In this document: piece after piece, positions 12,335-20,979 of the stretch
Numbering within the stretch: the first letter of the stretch is position 1
Layout of the letters: each line of letters opens with the position of its first letter
Assembly: GCA_947495055.1 (NCBI GenBank)
Contig: CANLXO010000006.1
Coordinates: 124,001-188,000 of the forward strand
Direction: 5' to 3'
Origin: an uncultured Psychrobacter sp.
GTDB taxonomy: Bacteria; Pseudomonadota; Gammaproteobacteria; Pseudomonadales; Moraxellaceae
DNA: 64,000 nt
Notes under the pieces: model-generated
The model's database searches: none
Told to the model about the DNA's origin: nothing
What the model saw: the letters and a program-made list of their open reading frames with translations, nothing else
Position numbers and translations under genes: made by a program

Positions 12335-14059
12335 ATGGCTGATTATCCTAATGTTGATATCGCCAATAAATGGGCTCGCTCAGTTGTTAAGGGCAAAGTT
12401 CCAGCGTGTAAGTGGGTGGTTTTGGCTTGTAAGCGCCACTTGGACGACTTAAAAGCATCGAAAAAACGCAACTATCCATATAAATTTGACCCAAAAGCCG
12501 CTGAAAAAAAGATACTTTTTGTTGAATTGCTACCTCATACGAAAGGTGAGTGGGCCTTAAAACGCTTAAAAATTCAGCTTGAGCCGTGGCAGAAGTTTGG
12601 CATCGCAGTATCGTTCGGCTGGGTGCGTAAAAAAGACGGCTATAGACGCTTTCGCGAATCATATTGGGAAGTCCCGCGTAAAAACGGTAAGTCTGCCATC
12701 GCTGCAGGTGTTGCTCTTAATATGTTCGCTAACGATGGCGAGTTTGGTAGCGAGGTTTATTCAGGCGCTACGACTGAGAAGCAAGCGTGGGAGGTTTTTA
12801 AACCTGCGCGTTTGATGGTCATGCGTTCACCCGATCTAATAGCAGCGACTGGCATACAGATTAACGCGGCAAGCCTTGAGCGTCCCGATGACGGCTCGTT
12901 GTTTGAGCCTATCATTGGTGATCCGCCAGACGGTCAGTCACCGCATTGCGCTATTGTCGATGAGTACCATGAGCATCCAGATAGTCGCCTTTATGACACG
13001 ATGCAAACCGGTATGGGCGCGCGCCGCCAACCGATGATATTTGTTATCACGACAGCTGGGCATAATATCGAAGGGCCTTGCTACGAGCTGCGCAGTCGCG
13101 TGCAAGATATGCTGCTTGGCAATGTGCCAGATGATGAGCTGTTTGGTTGGATATGGTCCATCGACGAAGGTGATGATTGGACCGACCCAAAGGTACTGAT
13201 CAAAGCCAATCCTAATTATGATGTCTCTGTCTATGCTGACTTCTTAGAGTCCCAACAAACCAAGGCGATTAACAACGCCAGTCGTCAAAACTCTTTTAAG
13301 ACCAAGCATCTTAATGTTTGGGTATCTGCAAAATCTGCATTTTTCAATATGGAACATTGGCGCGCATGTGCTGATGAGGCGCTAAGTATCGATGATTTTA
13401 CGACTACGCCTTGCGTTATGCCTATTGATTTGGCGTCCAAGATTGATTTGGCGGCGCGTATCAATTTGTTTTATCGCTATGAAGACGATGGCAAGTTGCA
13501 TTACTACTGCTTATCGCCGTGGTTTTATTTACCCGAAGACACCGTTTATAACGGCGAAGAGAAGCAGGCGGTCGAGCGCTATCAAAAGTGGATGAATCAG
13601 GGCTTGCTTGAAGTCCATGACGGCGCTGAAAATGATCTAAACGCTATCGCTGATGACTTAGTGGCTGATGCTGGCAGCTATCCATTAACCGAAGTGCCTT
13701 ACGATGAGTGGGGCGGCTTTCAAGTTGCTAATACTATTGAAGAAGCTGGCTACGACGCTGTAAAGATACCTAAGACAGTTAAGTCTTTTTCTCCTGCTAT
13801 GCGTGAGCTTGAAGCGGCGCTGAAAGGTGGGCGCTTTCATCATGACGGTCATCCTGTCTTGTCTTGGATGATTGGCAATGTGGTATCGCGTGAGGATGCA
13901 AACAACAACGTGTTCCCACGTAAAGAAACCAAGTATAAAAAGATTGATGGTGCTGTTGCTCTATTAATGGGTATCAGTCGAGCTATGGTGCTGGCGGGTG
14001 ATGGCGCTGCAAATAGTTTAGACAATTTTACAAACAATCCAATTATGGTGGGTTTATGA
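12335..14059 (+). CDS. terL: Terminase large subunit
   Basis: 574 aa from ATG 12335 (MADYPNVDIANKWARS), chosen for AAGCGAGAG as RBS and the typical N-terminus; ATG 12317 in the same frame is the alternative. Motor domain: HLDDL, FVELLPHTKGEWA, Walker A-like WEVPRKNGKSAIAAG near residue 112 and Walker B CAIVDEYHE near 206, followed by the coupling motif VITTAGHN. The nuclease domain begins at PIDLASKIDLAA near 363. It belongs to the Terminase_1 (HK97-like) group: ATP-driven DNA translocation into the procapsid and end cleavage. Overlaps the portal start as ATGA. Confidence 0.95.
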   Translation: MADYPNVDIANKWARSVVKGKVPACKWVVLACKRHLDDLKASKKRNYPYKFDPKAAEKKILFVELLPHTKGEWALKRLKIQLEPWQKFGIAVSFGWVRKKDGYRRFRESYWEVPRKNGKSAIAAGVALNMFANDGEFGSEVYSGATTEKQAWEVFKPARLMVMRSPDLIAATGIQINAASLERPDDGSLFEPIIGDPPDGQSPHCAIVDEYHEHPDSRLYDTMQTGMGARRQPMIFVITTAGHNIEGPCYELRSRVQDMLLGNVPDDELFGWIWSIDEGDDWTDPKVLIKANPNYDVSVYADFLESQQTKAINNASRQNSFKTKHLNVWVSAKSAFFNMEHWRACADEALSIDDFTTTPCVMPIDLASKIDLAARINLFYRYEDDGKLHYYCLSPWFYLPEDTVYNGEEKQAVERYQKWMNQGLLEVHDGAENDLNAIADDLVADAGSYPLTEVPYDEWGGFQVANTIEEAGYDAVKIPKTVKSFSPAMRELEAALKGGRFHHDGHPVLSWMIGNVVSREDANNNVFPRKETKYKKIDGAVALLMGISRAMVLAGDGAANSLDNFTNNPIMVGL

Positions 14060-15303
14060 AGAAGCAGATAGGCCCGATTAGAGCCGCGATATTGGAATGG
14101 ATGGGCGTACCGCATCAGATAACGGATCTAACTAGCGGTCAAATTTTAAACTTGATGGGCGGTAACAGTACTTCAAGCGGTAAGCATGTGACTGTTGATA
14201 GTGCACTACAACTATCAACGGTTTGGGCATGTACAAGATTACTCAGTGAAACGATATCAACATTACCTATCAAGGTTTATCAAAATAATAAGGACGGTAG
14301 TAGAACAGTCGCCAAGACTCATCCACTACATAAACTGCTATCACAAAAGCCAAATACAGAATACACGCCAAGCCGATTTATGCTAATGATCATTGCAAGC
14401 ATTTGCTTATGGGGCAATGCTTATGTCGAAAAGATTTATATCGGTACGCGCTTGGTGTCCCTCGATATTCTATTGCCGCAAACCGTTCGACAAAAAAGAT
14501 TAGAGAATGGCGCGCTTGAGTATAAAGTCGTTAAAAACGGCAAAGAGCGAGTCATACCTGAAGATGCAATGATGCATATTCGCGGCTTCGGTATCGACGG
14601 CTTGGCTGGCTTGTCACCAATTACGCAAGGTCGTGAGACTGTCGGTAGTGCAACTGCTGCCGATCAATCGGCTGGTAAGTTCTTTAAAAAAGGCATGCAG
14701 CCGTCAGGGTTTTTAAGTACCGATGTACAACTAAAGAATGATCAGCGTGAACAGATTAGAGATAACGTTACTAAGTATGCATCCAGTGAAAATGCTGGTC
14801 GTATCATGGTACTTGAGTCAGGCATGAAGTATCAGAACATAACGATGAACCCAGAAGCGGCGCAGCTACTAGAGACGCGCAGCTTTAACGTCGAAGAGAT
14901 ATGTAGATTGTTTCGTGTCCCGCCATTCATGATTGGTCATATGGATAAGCAATCAAGCTGGGCGTCATCAGTTGATGGTCAATGGCTTCAGTTTCTGACT
15001 AATACTTTACGCCCGATACTAGTCAATATTGAACAAGAAATACGCCGATGTTTATTAGGTCCACTCGACGCTGACAATATCACTGTCGAATTTTCAGTTG
15101 AAGGTTTATTGAGAGCGGATAGTGCTGGTCGATCCACTTATTACAATTCAGCATTGAATAATGGTTGGATGAGTCGAAACGAGGTAAGACGTCTTGAGAA
15201 TCTACCACCTATTGATGGTGGCGATAAATATACAGTGCAGTCTGCTTTGATTGGGATTGACCAAGTGGGCACAAATTACGGAGCAAACAATGAACCGACG
15301 TAG
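14056..15303 (+). CDS. HK97-family portal protein
   Basis: 415 aa. Conserved landmarks are ALQLSTVWACTRLLSETISTLPIKVY (near 52-77), HPLHKLLSQKPN, LWGNAYVEKIY, MMHIRGFGIDGLAGLSPI and FRVPPFMIGHMDKQSSWAS, all typical of the HK97 portal family, which forms the 12-mer DNA gateway and packaging motor seat. It overlaps TerL by 4 bp and the protease gene by 14 bp. Length is standard for the family. Confidence 0.95.
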   Translation: MKKQIGPIRAAILEWMGVPHQITDLTSGQILNLMGGNSTSSGKHVTVDSALQLSTVWACTRLLSETISTLPIKVYQNNKDGSRTVAKTHPLHKLLSQKPNTEYTPSRFMLMIIASICLWGNAYVEKIYIGTRLVSLDILLPQTVRQKRLENGALEYKVVKNGKERVIPEDAMMHIRGFGIDGLAGLSPITQGRETVGSATAADQSAGKFFKKGMQPSGFLSTDVQLKNDQREQIRDNVTKYASSENAGRIMVLESGMKYQNITMNPEAAQLLETRSFNVEEICRLFRVPPFMIGHMDKQSSWASSVDGQWLQFLTNTLRPILVNIEQEIRRCLLGPLDADNITVEFSVEGLLRADSAGRSTYYNSALNNGWMSRNEVRRLENLPPIDGGDKYTVQSALIGIDQVGTNYGANNEPT

Positions 15304-16156
15304 TCAATTACCAAAAGCGCCAGAAAATAAAAAACGCGCTCAAGCCCATACTGATGTCACGCCCAAAGCTCTTGAGCTATGGGATGGCACCATTAAAGCC
15401 GCTGATACGAGTGACGATGATAACGTCATCAACATACTAGACACGATTGGTTATGACTGGTGGACGGATAGTGGTACCACTGCACAAAGAATTAACGCCG
15501 CACTTCGTAGCATTGGCCGTAATAGTGACGTCATCGTTAATATCAACTCCCCAGGTGGCGACGTATTCGAAGGCTTGGCAATCTATAACTTGCTTCGTGA
15601 ACACAAAGGCCGCGTCACGGTTCGAGTTCTTGGTGTGGCAGCATCGGCTGCTTCCTTCATCGCTATGGCTGCTGATGAGTTGCAAATTGCGCGCGCTGGC
15701 TTCTTCATGATTCATAACAGCTGGACCATTGCTGGTGGCAACCGTAACGATCTGCGAGAAGTCGCTGACTTCTTGGAGCAAATCGATACCACTATTGCTG
15801 ATGTTTATCATGTCCGCAGCGGTGTCGATGCTGATGAGTTATCTGAGCAGATGGATGCTGAGACTTGGATCGGCGGTAAGAAAGCTGTTGAGATGGGCTT
15901 TGCTGATGGTTATTTGGATTCGGACGTCATCACTAACGATATTGAAAACAAACATACTTCAAATGCGGTTCGCAAAGTTGATCGCATGATGGCTATGCAA
16001 GGTGTGCCTCGTAGCGAGCGCCGCGAATTAATAGCAGAATTAAAACAGGGTACGCCAGACGCTACCCAAAACAGTACGCATGACGCTGCTGATATGAGAG
16101 ATCTGGTCGATGATTTGCGCGCTATAGCCGCTAATCCTTACCAGCTAAAAGCATAA
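15290..16156 (+). CDS. ClpP-like prohead protease
   Basis: 288 aa from ATG 15290 (MNRRSQLPKAPEN) with CGGAGCAAACA as RBS. The ClpP fold is clear: VIVNINSPGGDVFEGLAIYNLL, nucleophile S119 in VAASAASFIAMAA, and H142 in FFMIHNSW. A ClpP-type rather than U35-type maturation protease is common in a branch of HK97-like phages. The C-terminal 60 residues are linker-like and may act as internal scaffold. It cuts capsid N-terminal delta domains during head assembly. Confidence 0.93.
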   Translation: MNRRSQLPKAPENKKRAQAHTDVTPKALELWDGTIKAADTSDDDNVINILDTIGYDWWTDSGTTAQRINAALRSIGRNSDVIVNINSPGGDVFEGLAIYNLLREHKGRVTVRVLGVAASAASFIAMAADELQIARAGFFMIHNSWTIAGGNRNDLREVADFLEQIDTTIADVYHVRSGVDADELSEQMDAETWIGGKKAVEMGFADGYLDSDVITNDIENKHTSNAVRKVDRMMAMQGVPRSERRELIAELKQGTPDATQNSTHDAADMRDLVDDLRAIAANPYQLKA

Positions 16157-16231
16157 CGTTAATTTAACTCTAACTTAATTATTACCCTATATTCCGCCTT
16201 CTGGCGGTTTCCCTGTTTTTGGAGACAGACA

Positions 16232-17458
16232 ATGTCAGATTTAGATATTAAAGTGCAACTTGAAGCCGTTAATAAACAGCTAAAAGATGCTAACGAGAAG
16301 TTGCTACCACAAGCTGAAAATGCTTTGAAAGAAGCAAAAAAGCATAATGAGCTTAGCGGCGAAACTAAGAAAAATGCTGATGAAGCGCTTAGTAAAGTGC
16401 ACGCACTAGAGATTGAGAAAAACACACTTGAAGCGCGATTGGGTGATGCTGAGCAGTTGTTTAAGCGTAACAATGACAGCCCTGCTCGAGCCGCTGCTAA
16501 AACACCTGGACAAATCGTAGCTGAATTTGAAGGTTTAGTAGCGTTTGCTCAGAACTTACAGCAAGGCGAAAAACTTCGCATTCCAATTCGAGGAGCCACT
16601 ACTACCGCCGACGTACCGGATATTATTGAACCGATGCGCTTGCCTGGTATTGATCAGCAGCCTAAACAGCGCTTATTTATTCGTGACCTAATCGCACCAG
16701 GTACCACCGAAAGCAATGCTTTGTTTTGGGTCCAACAAACGGGCTTTACCAATGCCGCCACTATCGTACCTGAAGGCACAAAGAAGCCGTACAGTGATAT
16801 TGAGTTTGCCACCAAGATTTCGCAAGTCGGTACCATTGCTCATATGTTCAAAGCATCGAAGCAAGTGCTTGATGATATGAGTCAGTTAATGTCTATGATT
16901 GATGCTGAAATGCGTTATGGTCTGAAGCAAGAAGAAGAGCGTCAGATTTTGTTTGGTAATGGTACTGGTAGTAACTTGAACGGTATCGTACCACAAGCGA
17001 CCGCTTTCAATTCACCTTTCAATCCTGATGCGCCAGTGACTAATATTGATATTATTCGCTTGGCTATGTTGCAAGGCCGCCTTGCTCGTCTGCCAGCGAC
17101 TGCCACGGTTATGGATATGATTGAGTGGGCCAAGATTGAGATGACCAAGAACGATCTAGGTAATTACATCATGGCAAACCCAATGAACTTAATTGGCAAT
17201 ACATTATGGGGTTTACCAGTTGTTGACACTGATGAGCCTGATTTCACTGGCAAATTCTTGACTGGTGCATTTGCAAGCGCCGCACAAATCTTCGATCGTG
17301 AAGAAGCCAACGTCGTTATCAGTACTGAAAACGATACTGACTTTGAAGACAATATGGTCTCTATCCGTTGTGAAGAGCGCCTTGGGTTAGTGGTTAAGCG
17401 TCCTGAGTCATTTATCTTTGGTGATTTCGCTGCAGCTAAGACTTTGCTAAACGCATAA
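16232..17458 (+). CDS. Major capsid protein, HK97 fold
   Basis: 408 aa. Residues 1-85 form a coiled-coil delta domain (LEAVNKQLKDANEKLLPQAENALKEAKKH) expected to be removed by the protease; the mature part starts around 95. The HK97 core is shown by RLFIRDLIAPGTTESNALFWVQQTGF, KISQVGTIAHMFKASKQVLDDM, EEERQILFGNGTGSNLNGI and GLPVVDTDE. GGAGACAGACA is the RBS. A hairpin in the leader (CCGCC/GGCGG, 16190-16207) lacks a full T-tract. A strong terminator follows at 17495, as expected for the most highly expressed head gene. Confidence 0.95.
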   Translation: MSDLDIKVQLEAVNKQLKDANEKLLPQAENALKEAKKHNELSGETKKNADEALSKVHALEIEKNTLEARLGDAEQLFKRNNDSPARAAAKTPGQIVAEFEGLVAFAQNLQQGEKLRIPIRGATTTADVPDIIEPMRLPGIDQQPKQRLFIRDLIAPGTTESNALFWVQQTGFTNAATIVPEGTKKPYSDIEFATKISQVGTIAHMFKASKQVLDDMSQLMSMIDAEMRYGLKQEEERQILFGNGTGSNLNGIVPQATAFNSPFNPDAPVTNIDIIRLAMLQGRLARLPATATVMDMIEWAKIEMTKNDLGNYIMANPMNLIGNTLWGLPVVDTDEPDFTGKFLTGAFASAAQIFDREEANVVISTENDTDFEDNMVSIRCEERLGLVVKRPESFIFGDFAAAKTLLNA

Positions 17459-17494
17459 TGGTTCAACGAAACTATCTAGCTAATTTACACAACA

Positions 17495-17526
17495 AACGAA
17501 ACTCGTAGTACGGGTTTCGTTTTTTA
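17495..17526 (+). terminator. Terminator after the capsid gene
   Basis: Eleven-bp stem AACGAAACTCG/CGGGTTTCGTT (one G-U), loop TAGTA, then a run of T. It separates head from head-tail genes inside the late operon. Confidence 0.85.
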
Positions 17527-17589
17527 TTAATCCAAAGTTAATTGTTTTAGTTAGCTTTGCATTAATAAAAACCAGTTGGAGTAATAACT

Positions 17590-17886
17590 ATGTTTATTCG
17601 CACATTGAAATACATGATGGTAGGTCGTACTACTATGGCTAGTGGCGTAACAGCGAAAGTCAATGCTATCGAAGGCAAAGAGTTGGTCGCTAAAGGTTAT
17701 GCTGTCGAAGTCGATAAGCTTGATAAAGAAGATGTCGATGCCAATGCTGAAAAGCTAACCAAGGCTGAATTAGCGAAAATCGCAAAGGATGAAAAGGAAG
17801 CTAAAGCAAAAGCTGATGCAGAAGCAGAAGAACGCGCTATTGCTGCCGAAGAAGCTAAGGCAAAAAAGACCGACACTAAAAAGTAA
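17590..17886 (+). CDS. Small head-associated protein with charged tail
   Basis: 98 aa; GGAGTAATAACT is the RBS. The first part (MFIRTLKYMMVGRTTMASGVTAKVNAIEGKELVAKGYAVEV) matches the short 'kGkeyevdeevAkaLiakGyAe' pattern of small phage proteins located between capsid and connector. The second half is a highly charged Ala/Lys/Glu helix (KADAEAEERAIAAEEAKAKK). Possibly a capsid accessory; not assigned. Confidence 0.65.
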   Translation: MFIRTLKYMMVGRTTMASGVTAKVNAIEGKELVAKGYAVEVDKLDKEDVDANAEKLTKAELAKIAKDEKEAKAKADAEAEERAIAAEEAKAKKTDTKK

Positions 17887-17901
17887 AAAGGCGAAATTAT
17901 A

Positions 17902-18210
17902 ATGGTAACTCTTGAGCAGGTAAAGTTCCAATGCCGCATCGAGCATGACGCCGAAGATGCATTGTTGACTGGATATGTGGCAGCTGCTCGAGATCATATA
18001 CAGATTCACCTTGACCGTACTATCTACGATCTAGCGGTACCAGCCGATGATCCAGATGGTGTGATTGATAATGCGTCTATTGACCAAGCCACACTATTGA
18101 TAGTAGCGCATTGGTATGCTCATCGTGAGGCAGTCAGTGAGTCCGCAATGGTCGAAGTACCTATGGGCGCTATGCATTTGCTACAACCTTATCGAAGAAT
18201 GGGTGTTTAA
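17902..18210 (+). CDS. Head-tail connector, gp6-like
   Basis: 102 aa with the HK97 gp6/YqbG-like pattern: MVTLEQVKFQCRIEHDAEDALLTGYVAAARDHIQIHLDRTIYD, then IDQATLLIVAHWYAHREAVSE and an end rich in small residues (LLQPYRRMGV). It forms the ring below the portal. The stop codon overlaps the next ATG (TAATG at 18208-18212), suggesting translational coupling. Confidence 0.9.
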   Translation: MVTLEQVKFQCRIEHDAEDALLTGYVAAARDHIQIHLDRTIYDLAVPADDPDGVIDNASIDQATLLIVAHWYAHREAVSESAMVEVPMGAMHLLQPYRRMGV

Positions 18211-18365
18211 TGATGATTTGTAAAGGATGTGAGGCCCGACGTGAGTGGATTAAACAACGAACAGACGAAGCAAGAGCAAGAGCTCGAAAGCTTATCGCCA
18301 AACTTAACGCAGCTGATGACAAAGATAGTCGAACAAAACACGATACTGATTCAGCAAGCAAGTGA
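18210..18365 (+). CDS. 51-residue CxxC protein overlapping the next gene
   Basis: ATG at 18210 overlaps the connector stop. The product MMICKGCEARREWIKQRTDE ... continues with ARARARKLIAKLNAADDKDS and ends SASK. The ICKGCEARR start recalls small phage proteins placed near head-tail genes. It overlaps the following gene by 125 bp in a different frame, and both frames read as plausible proteins. Confidence 0.6.
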   Translation: MMICKGCEARREWIKQRTDEARARARKLIAKLNAADDKDSRTKHDTDSASK

Positions 18366-18471
18366 ACGCGAAGCGCTAATTATGCAGCTCATCGAGCAGA
18401 ACGATAATATTTTAACTGAGCTCATTGATCAAGAAGAAGATGAATCAGGTTCGCCTTTTTTAGATATGTGA
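18241..18471 (+). CDS. Helical protein from a GTG start, nested with the CxxC ORF
   Basis: 76 aa from GTG 18241 (MSGLNNEQTKQEQELE) with GGATGTGAGG as RBS; a GTG at 18229 is the alternative. The sequence is amphipathic and glutamine-rich (LMTKIVEQNTILIQQASEREALIMQLIEQNDNILTEL) and probably forms a coiled coil, ending in an acidic tail. I recall similar proteins at this place in Acinetobacter and Psychrobacter phages. No function assigned. Confidence 0.6.
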   Translation: MSGLNNEQTKQEQELESLSPNLTQLMTKIVEQNTILIQQASEREALIMQLIEQNDNILTELIDQEEDESGSPFLDM

Positions 18472-18478
18472 GGATGGT

Positions 18479-18835
18479 ATGGCAGTCAAAGCGGGCGAGT
18501 TGCGCCATAGAGTCACTATTCAAGAATATATTAAAGGCGGCCGTGATGATGATGGCCATGAACTACCATCTGATTGGACTCTCTATCAAACCGTGTGGGC
18601 CAAGATTACGCCGCTGTCGACTAAAGATTTATTGACAGCTCAAGCAGCACAGTCAGAAGTCAGTGCACGCATGAAGGTACGCTATCAAACGGGACAAAAT
18701 ATTAATACAACAATGCGCGTGGTATGGAAAGACCGTATCTATGCTATTGATAGCCAAGGCTTAGATGATGCTGATACAGGCTTGGAATATACGACGTTTA
18801 ATCTTAGCGGCGGTGTTGAGCAATTTAAGGACTGA
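18479..18835 (+). CDS. Head closure (head-tail adaptor) protein
   Basis: 118 aa of the SPP1 gp16/HK97 gp7-like adaptor type: MAVKAGELRHRVTIQEYIKGGRDDDGHELPSDWTLYQTVWAKI, then the beta-rich VRYQTGQNINTTMRVVWKDRIYAI and LEYTTFNLSGGV. The opening 'GELRHRVTIQ' is diagnostic. It plugs the connector and docks the tail. Three bases separate it from the next gene. Confidence 0.92.
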   Translation: MAVKAGELRHRVTIQEYIKGGRDDDGHELPSDWTLYQTVWAKITPLSTKDLLTAQAAQSEVSARMKVRYQTGQNINTTMRVVWKDRIYAIDSQGLDDADTGLEYTTFNLSGGVEQFKD

Positions 18836-18837
18836 TT

Positions 18838-19284
18838 ATGGCAAACGACATCACCGGTCTTGACGCTGTCCAAGCTAAACTTCGTCAGCTTGGTAACAAA
18901 CGCAAAGCCAAAAACGCCGCTACTCGTTCGGCTCGTAAAGCTATGAATATTGTTAAGAAAGCGGCCGTTCAAACTGCCAAAGGTTTTGACGATAAAGACA
19001 GTGGCAATAAGATTTGGAAAAACATAGTTACTAAGGCAGGTAAAACCAAAGGCACTGGTAGTCTAGTGATGAAGGTCGGTGTCAAAGGTGGCGCAAAACA
19101 AGCTAAAGATACTGGTAATTCAGGCGGTGATACTTTTTACTGGCGTTATCGAGAATATGGCACCGCAACTCAATCAGCTAGCCCTTTTCTACGTCCAGCA
19201 CTTAATAACAGCATCGATGCGGTCAAAGCAGAATTCACGCGCGCATACAGCGAAGAGCTAGACAAGGAGATTGCCAAGCTATGA
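18838..19284 (+). CDS. HK97 gp10-like tail completion protein
   Basis: 148 aa: ITGLDAVQAKLRQLGNKRKAKNAATRSARKAMNIVKKAA is the family's N-terminal helical part, and FYWRYREYGTATQSASPFLRPALNNSIDAVKAEF is the conserved C-terminal stretch (yWRflEfGT..q.A.PFlRPA). It terminates the tail tube for joining to the head. ATGA overlap with the next gene. Confidence 0.93.
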   Translation: MANDITGLDAVQAKLRQLGNKRKAKNAATRSARKAMNIVKKAAVQTAKGFDDKDSGNKIWKNIVTKAGKTKGTGSLVMKVGVKGGAKQAKDTGNSGGDTFYWRYREYGTATQSASPFLRPALNNSIDAVKAEFTRAYSEELDKEIAKL

Positions 19285-19643
19285 GCGTCTTACCGATATA
19301 TCGCACTCTTAAAGCCGATACAGCACTCGCTGAATTAATCGATGTCGAATCACAAGTATTTGAAGATGTAGCGCCGTTTGGTACACCAGCGCCTTACATT
19401 GTCTGGCAAGTAATCAGCGGTCAAGCTAACAATTATTTAGATGCGCCGGCAAGCTTTGACGATACACAGTTCCAAGTCATAGTCTACGCCACAGACACCA
19501 AGCAAGCTTATGAGTTACGCGCAGCTATACGCGCGGTCATCGAGCAACACGCTTGGATATTAAACCCATCTATCAATCAGTACGACAACGAAGCAAAGCT
19601 TTACGGGCGCGGGTTCGATGCCAATTGGATCTTAGCGCGTTAA
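19281..19643 (+). CDS. DUF3168-type tail completion protein
   Basis: 120 aa: MSVLPIYRTLKADTALAELI ... VFEDVAPFGTPAPYIVWQVISG ... FQVIVYATDTKQAYELRAAIRAVIE. This is the gp17/DUF3168 pattern of proteins that cap the tail tube. Position (after gp10-like, before tail tube) agrees with the family. Confidence 0.9.
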   Translation: MSVLPIYRTLKADTALAELIDVESQVFEDVAPFGTPAPYIVWQVISGQANNYLDAPASFDDTQFQVIVYATDTKQAYELRAAIRAVIEQHAWILNPSINQYDNEAKLYGRGFDANWILAR

Positions 19644-19685
19644 CTATCAATCACAATGTTTTTACAATCACAGAGGATTAGCATC

Positions 19686-20177
19686 ATGGCTAACGTTAGA
19701 AAAGGCGTACTCACGCAAGGCACGCAAGTATGGATTAAGCATGGCGCTACTGCCGCCACTGAAATTACCAAGATGGTATGTATCACTGGTATCAATTTGG
19801 GCGATGACACGCCCACCGATATCCCCGATACCTGCCTCGAAGAGACTGATTCAGCAACGTCTACCTATGGCCTTAATACGCCAGGCGAAGGCTCAATCAC
19901 TATCAATACCGATCCTAAGAATGCCACGCACATCACGTTGTTGCAGCTTGCAGATGATCGCGAATATGTTGAGGTGTTTGTCGGTTGGTCGGATGGGACT
20001 GTCGAACCCACTTTAGCAACTGACACTGTAACGTTACCTGAAGATCGTACTTGGACGTCATTCACCGCTCTACTTAAGAACAGCGCGCCAACATTTGAAC
20101 CTGATTCTTTGGTGGGTCATACCATCTCTATGAAACGCCAGTCAAAAGCGATTACGGCGTACAAAACGAATGCATAA
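19686..20177 (+). CDS. Major tail tube protein
   Basis: 163 aa from ATG 19686 (MANVRKGVLTQGTQVWIKH), RBS AGAGGATTAG; an upstream start at 19656 lacks an RBS. Beta-rich sequence with GEGSITINTDPKNATHITLLQLADDREYVEVFVGWSDG, consistent with a lambda V-like tube subunit of a long non-contractile tail. The next genes (G/GT chaperone, tape measure) support this. No contractile sheath gene is present, so the phage is a siphophage. Confidence 0.88.
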   Translation: MANVRKGVLTQGTQVWIKHGATAATEITKMVCITGINLGDDTPTDIPDTCLEETDSATSTYGLNTPGEGSITINTDPKNATHITLLQLADDREYVEVFVGWSDGTVEPTLATDTVTLPEDRTWTSFTALLKNSAPTFEPDSLVGHTISMKRQSKAITAYKTNA

Positions 20178-20211
20178 GCGCAAAGCAATAAGTAGTTAAT
20201 TACTATCAAAC

Positions 20212-20233
20212 CAAACCCCTTAATTGGGGTTTA
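20212..20233 (+). terminator. Weak terminator after the tail tube gene
   Basis: Stem AAACCCC/GGGGTTT with loop TTAATT, followed by ACTTATTTTT rather than a clean T-run. It is placed where other terminators of this late operon sit. Confidence 0.45.
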
Positions 20234-20254
20234 CTTATTTTTAGGACTATAAAG

Positions 20255-20611
20255 ATGGCAAAGATATTATTGTCAGATGTAAAAGCGGGTAGCTTGGTTG
20301 GTGAAATACATTCAGAAAAGGTTGAGTTTTATCATAAAGGCGAGCTTTGTGAAGTCGATATTATGTTCAAGACCCTGCCTTTTGCCATAAGCGATGATCT
20401 GCACAACCGTATGAACAATAAGGAAGATGTGGCCGCTGAATGGATTAGTAAGGCGCTAGTTGATGAAAACGGGAAGTTACAATTCACCAAAAAACAAGTC
20501 GAAGAGAATTTTATCCAGCCACTGGCGAACGCGGTCTTCAATAAGGTATGGGGGCTTGATAATATAAAAAAGGCTGTGGCCAAGGAGACGGCGAAGAACA
20601 AAAAGGAATAA
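20255..20611 (+). CDS. Tail assembly chaperone, G-type product
   Basis: 118 aa: KILLSDVKAGSLVGEIHSEKVEFYHKGELCEVDIMFKTLPF then a helical, lysine-rich end (KKAVAKETAKNKKE). It lies between tail tube and tape measure, the place of lambda G. The zero frame stops at 20609-20611, eight bases after an A-rich slippery stretch; the -1 frame continues for 95 codons with a T-like domain. The short form should be made in excess and coat the tape measure during tail assembly. Confidence 0.88.
   Translation: MAKILLSDVKAGSLVGEIHSEKVEFYHKGELCEVDIMFKTLPFAISDDLHNRMNNKEDVAAEWISKALVDENGKLQFTKKQVEENFIQPLANAVFNKVWGLDNIKKAVAKETAKNKKE
20597..20605 (+). other. Candidate -1 ribosomal frameshift site
   Basis: AAC-AAA-AAG in the zero frame. 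A slip of one base backward on the A-rich stretch continues as GGA-ATA-ATC in the -1 frame. The GC-rich palindrome CGCCGGCG starts eight bases after the site and may help as a stem. The heptamer CAAAAAG is not the ideal X-XXY-YYZ but A-AAG slips are known in bacteria. Confidence 0.65.
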
Positions 20612-20892
20612 TCGCCGGCGAGCATGAACTGCTTTATGAGTTAGCTTTAAATGGTATCGGCGGCAACAGTATTCACCAAGTTAAAAGTAATTTAACGATG
20701 GTTGAGATTAAGCAGTGGGCGGAATACCGCTATCGCCGTGGTAGTCTAAATATAGGTAGGCGAGTCGAGCAGGCAGTGGCCAATATGATGTCTATCTATA
20801 TTAAATCTAATGGCGGTGATATAGAAGCGCTTGAGCTGATGCCGCATGAAGATGACGTGGTTGTTAGTTTTGAGGATCAGATTGAGGATTAG
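20605..20892 (+). CDS. T extension of the GT tail chaperone (-1 frame)
   Basis: 95 codons in the -1 frame beginning GGA-ATA at 20605. The sequence GEHELLYELALNGIGGNSIHQVKSNL ... MVEIKQWAEYRYRRGSLNIGRR has the 'W.eYRyrrGSLn' pattern of T-like chaperone parts and no good start site of its own until an internal ATG at 20698 without an RBS. The fused GT product would be 212 aa (117 + 95). It bridges the tape measure to the tube protein in lambda. Confidence 0.75.
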   Translation, partial: GIIAGEHELLYELALNGIGGNSIHQVKSNLTMVEIKQWAEYRYRRGSLNIGRRVEQAVANMMSIYIKSNGGDIEALELMPHEDDVVVSFEDQIED

Positions 20893-20979
20893 ACATTTGC
20901 TTTATAAATTAAAGTTGCTCTAATGTTACTATTGTTTTATATTCATAGCTTCTGTGTTTCAAAAACAAGGAATTTATCT

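Noticed and set aside
20698..20892. Separate 64-aa gene starting at ATG 20698
   Set aside because: No RBS, and the frame is open upstream to the slippery site; better explained as the -1 frameshift extension.
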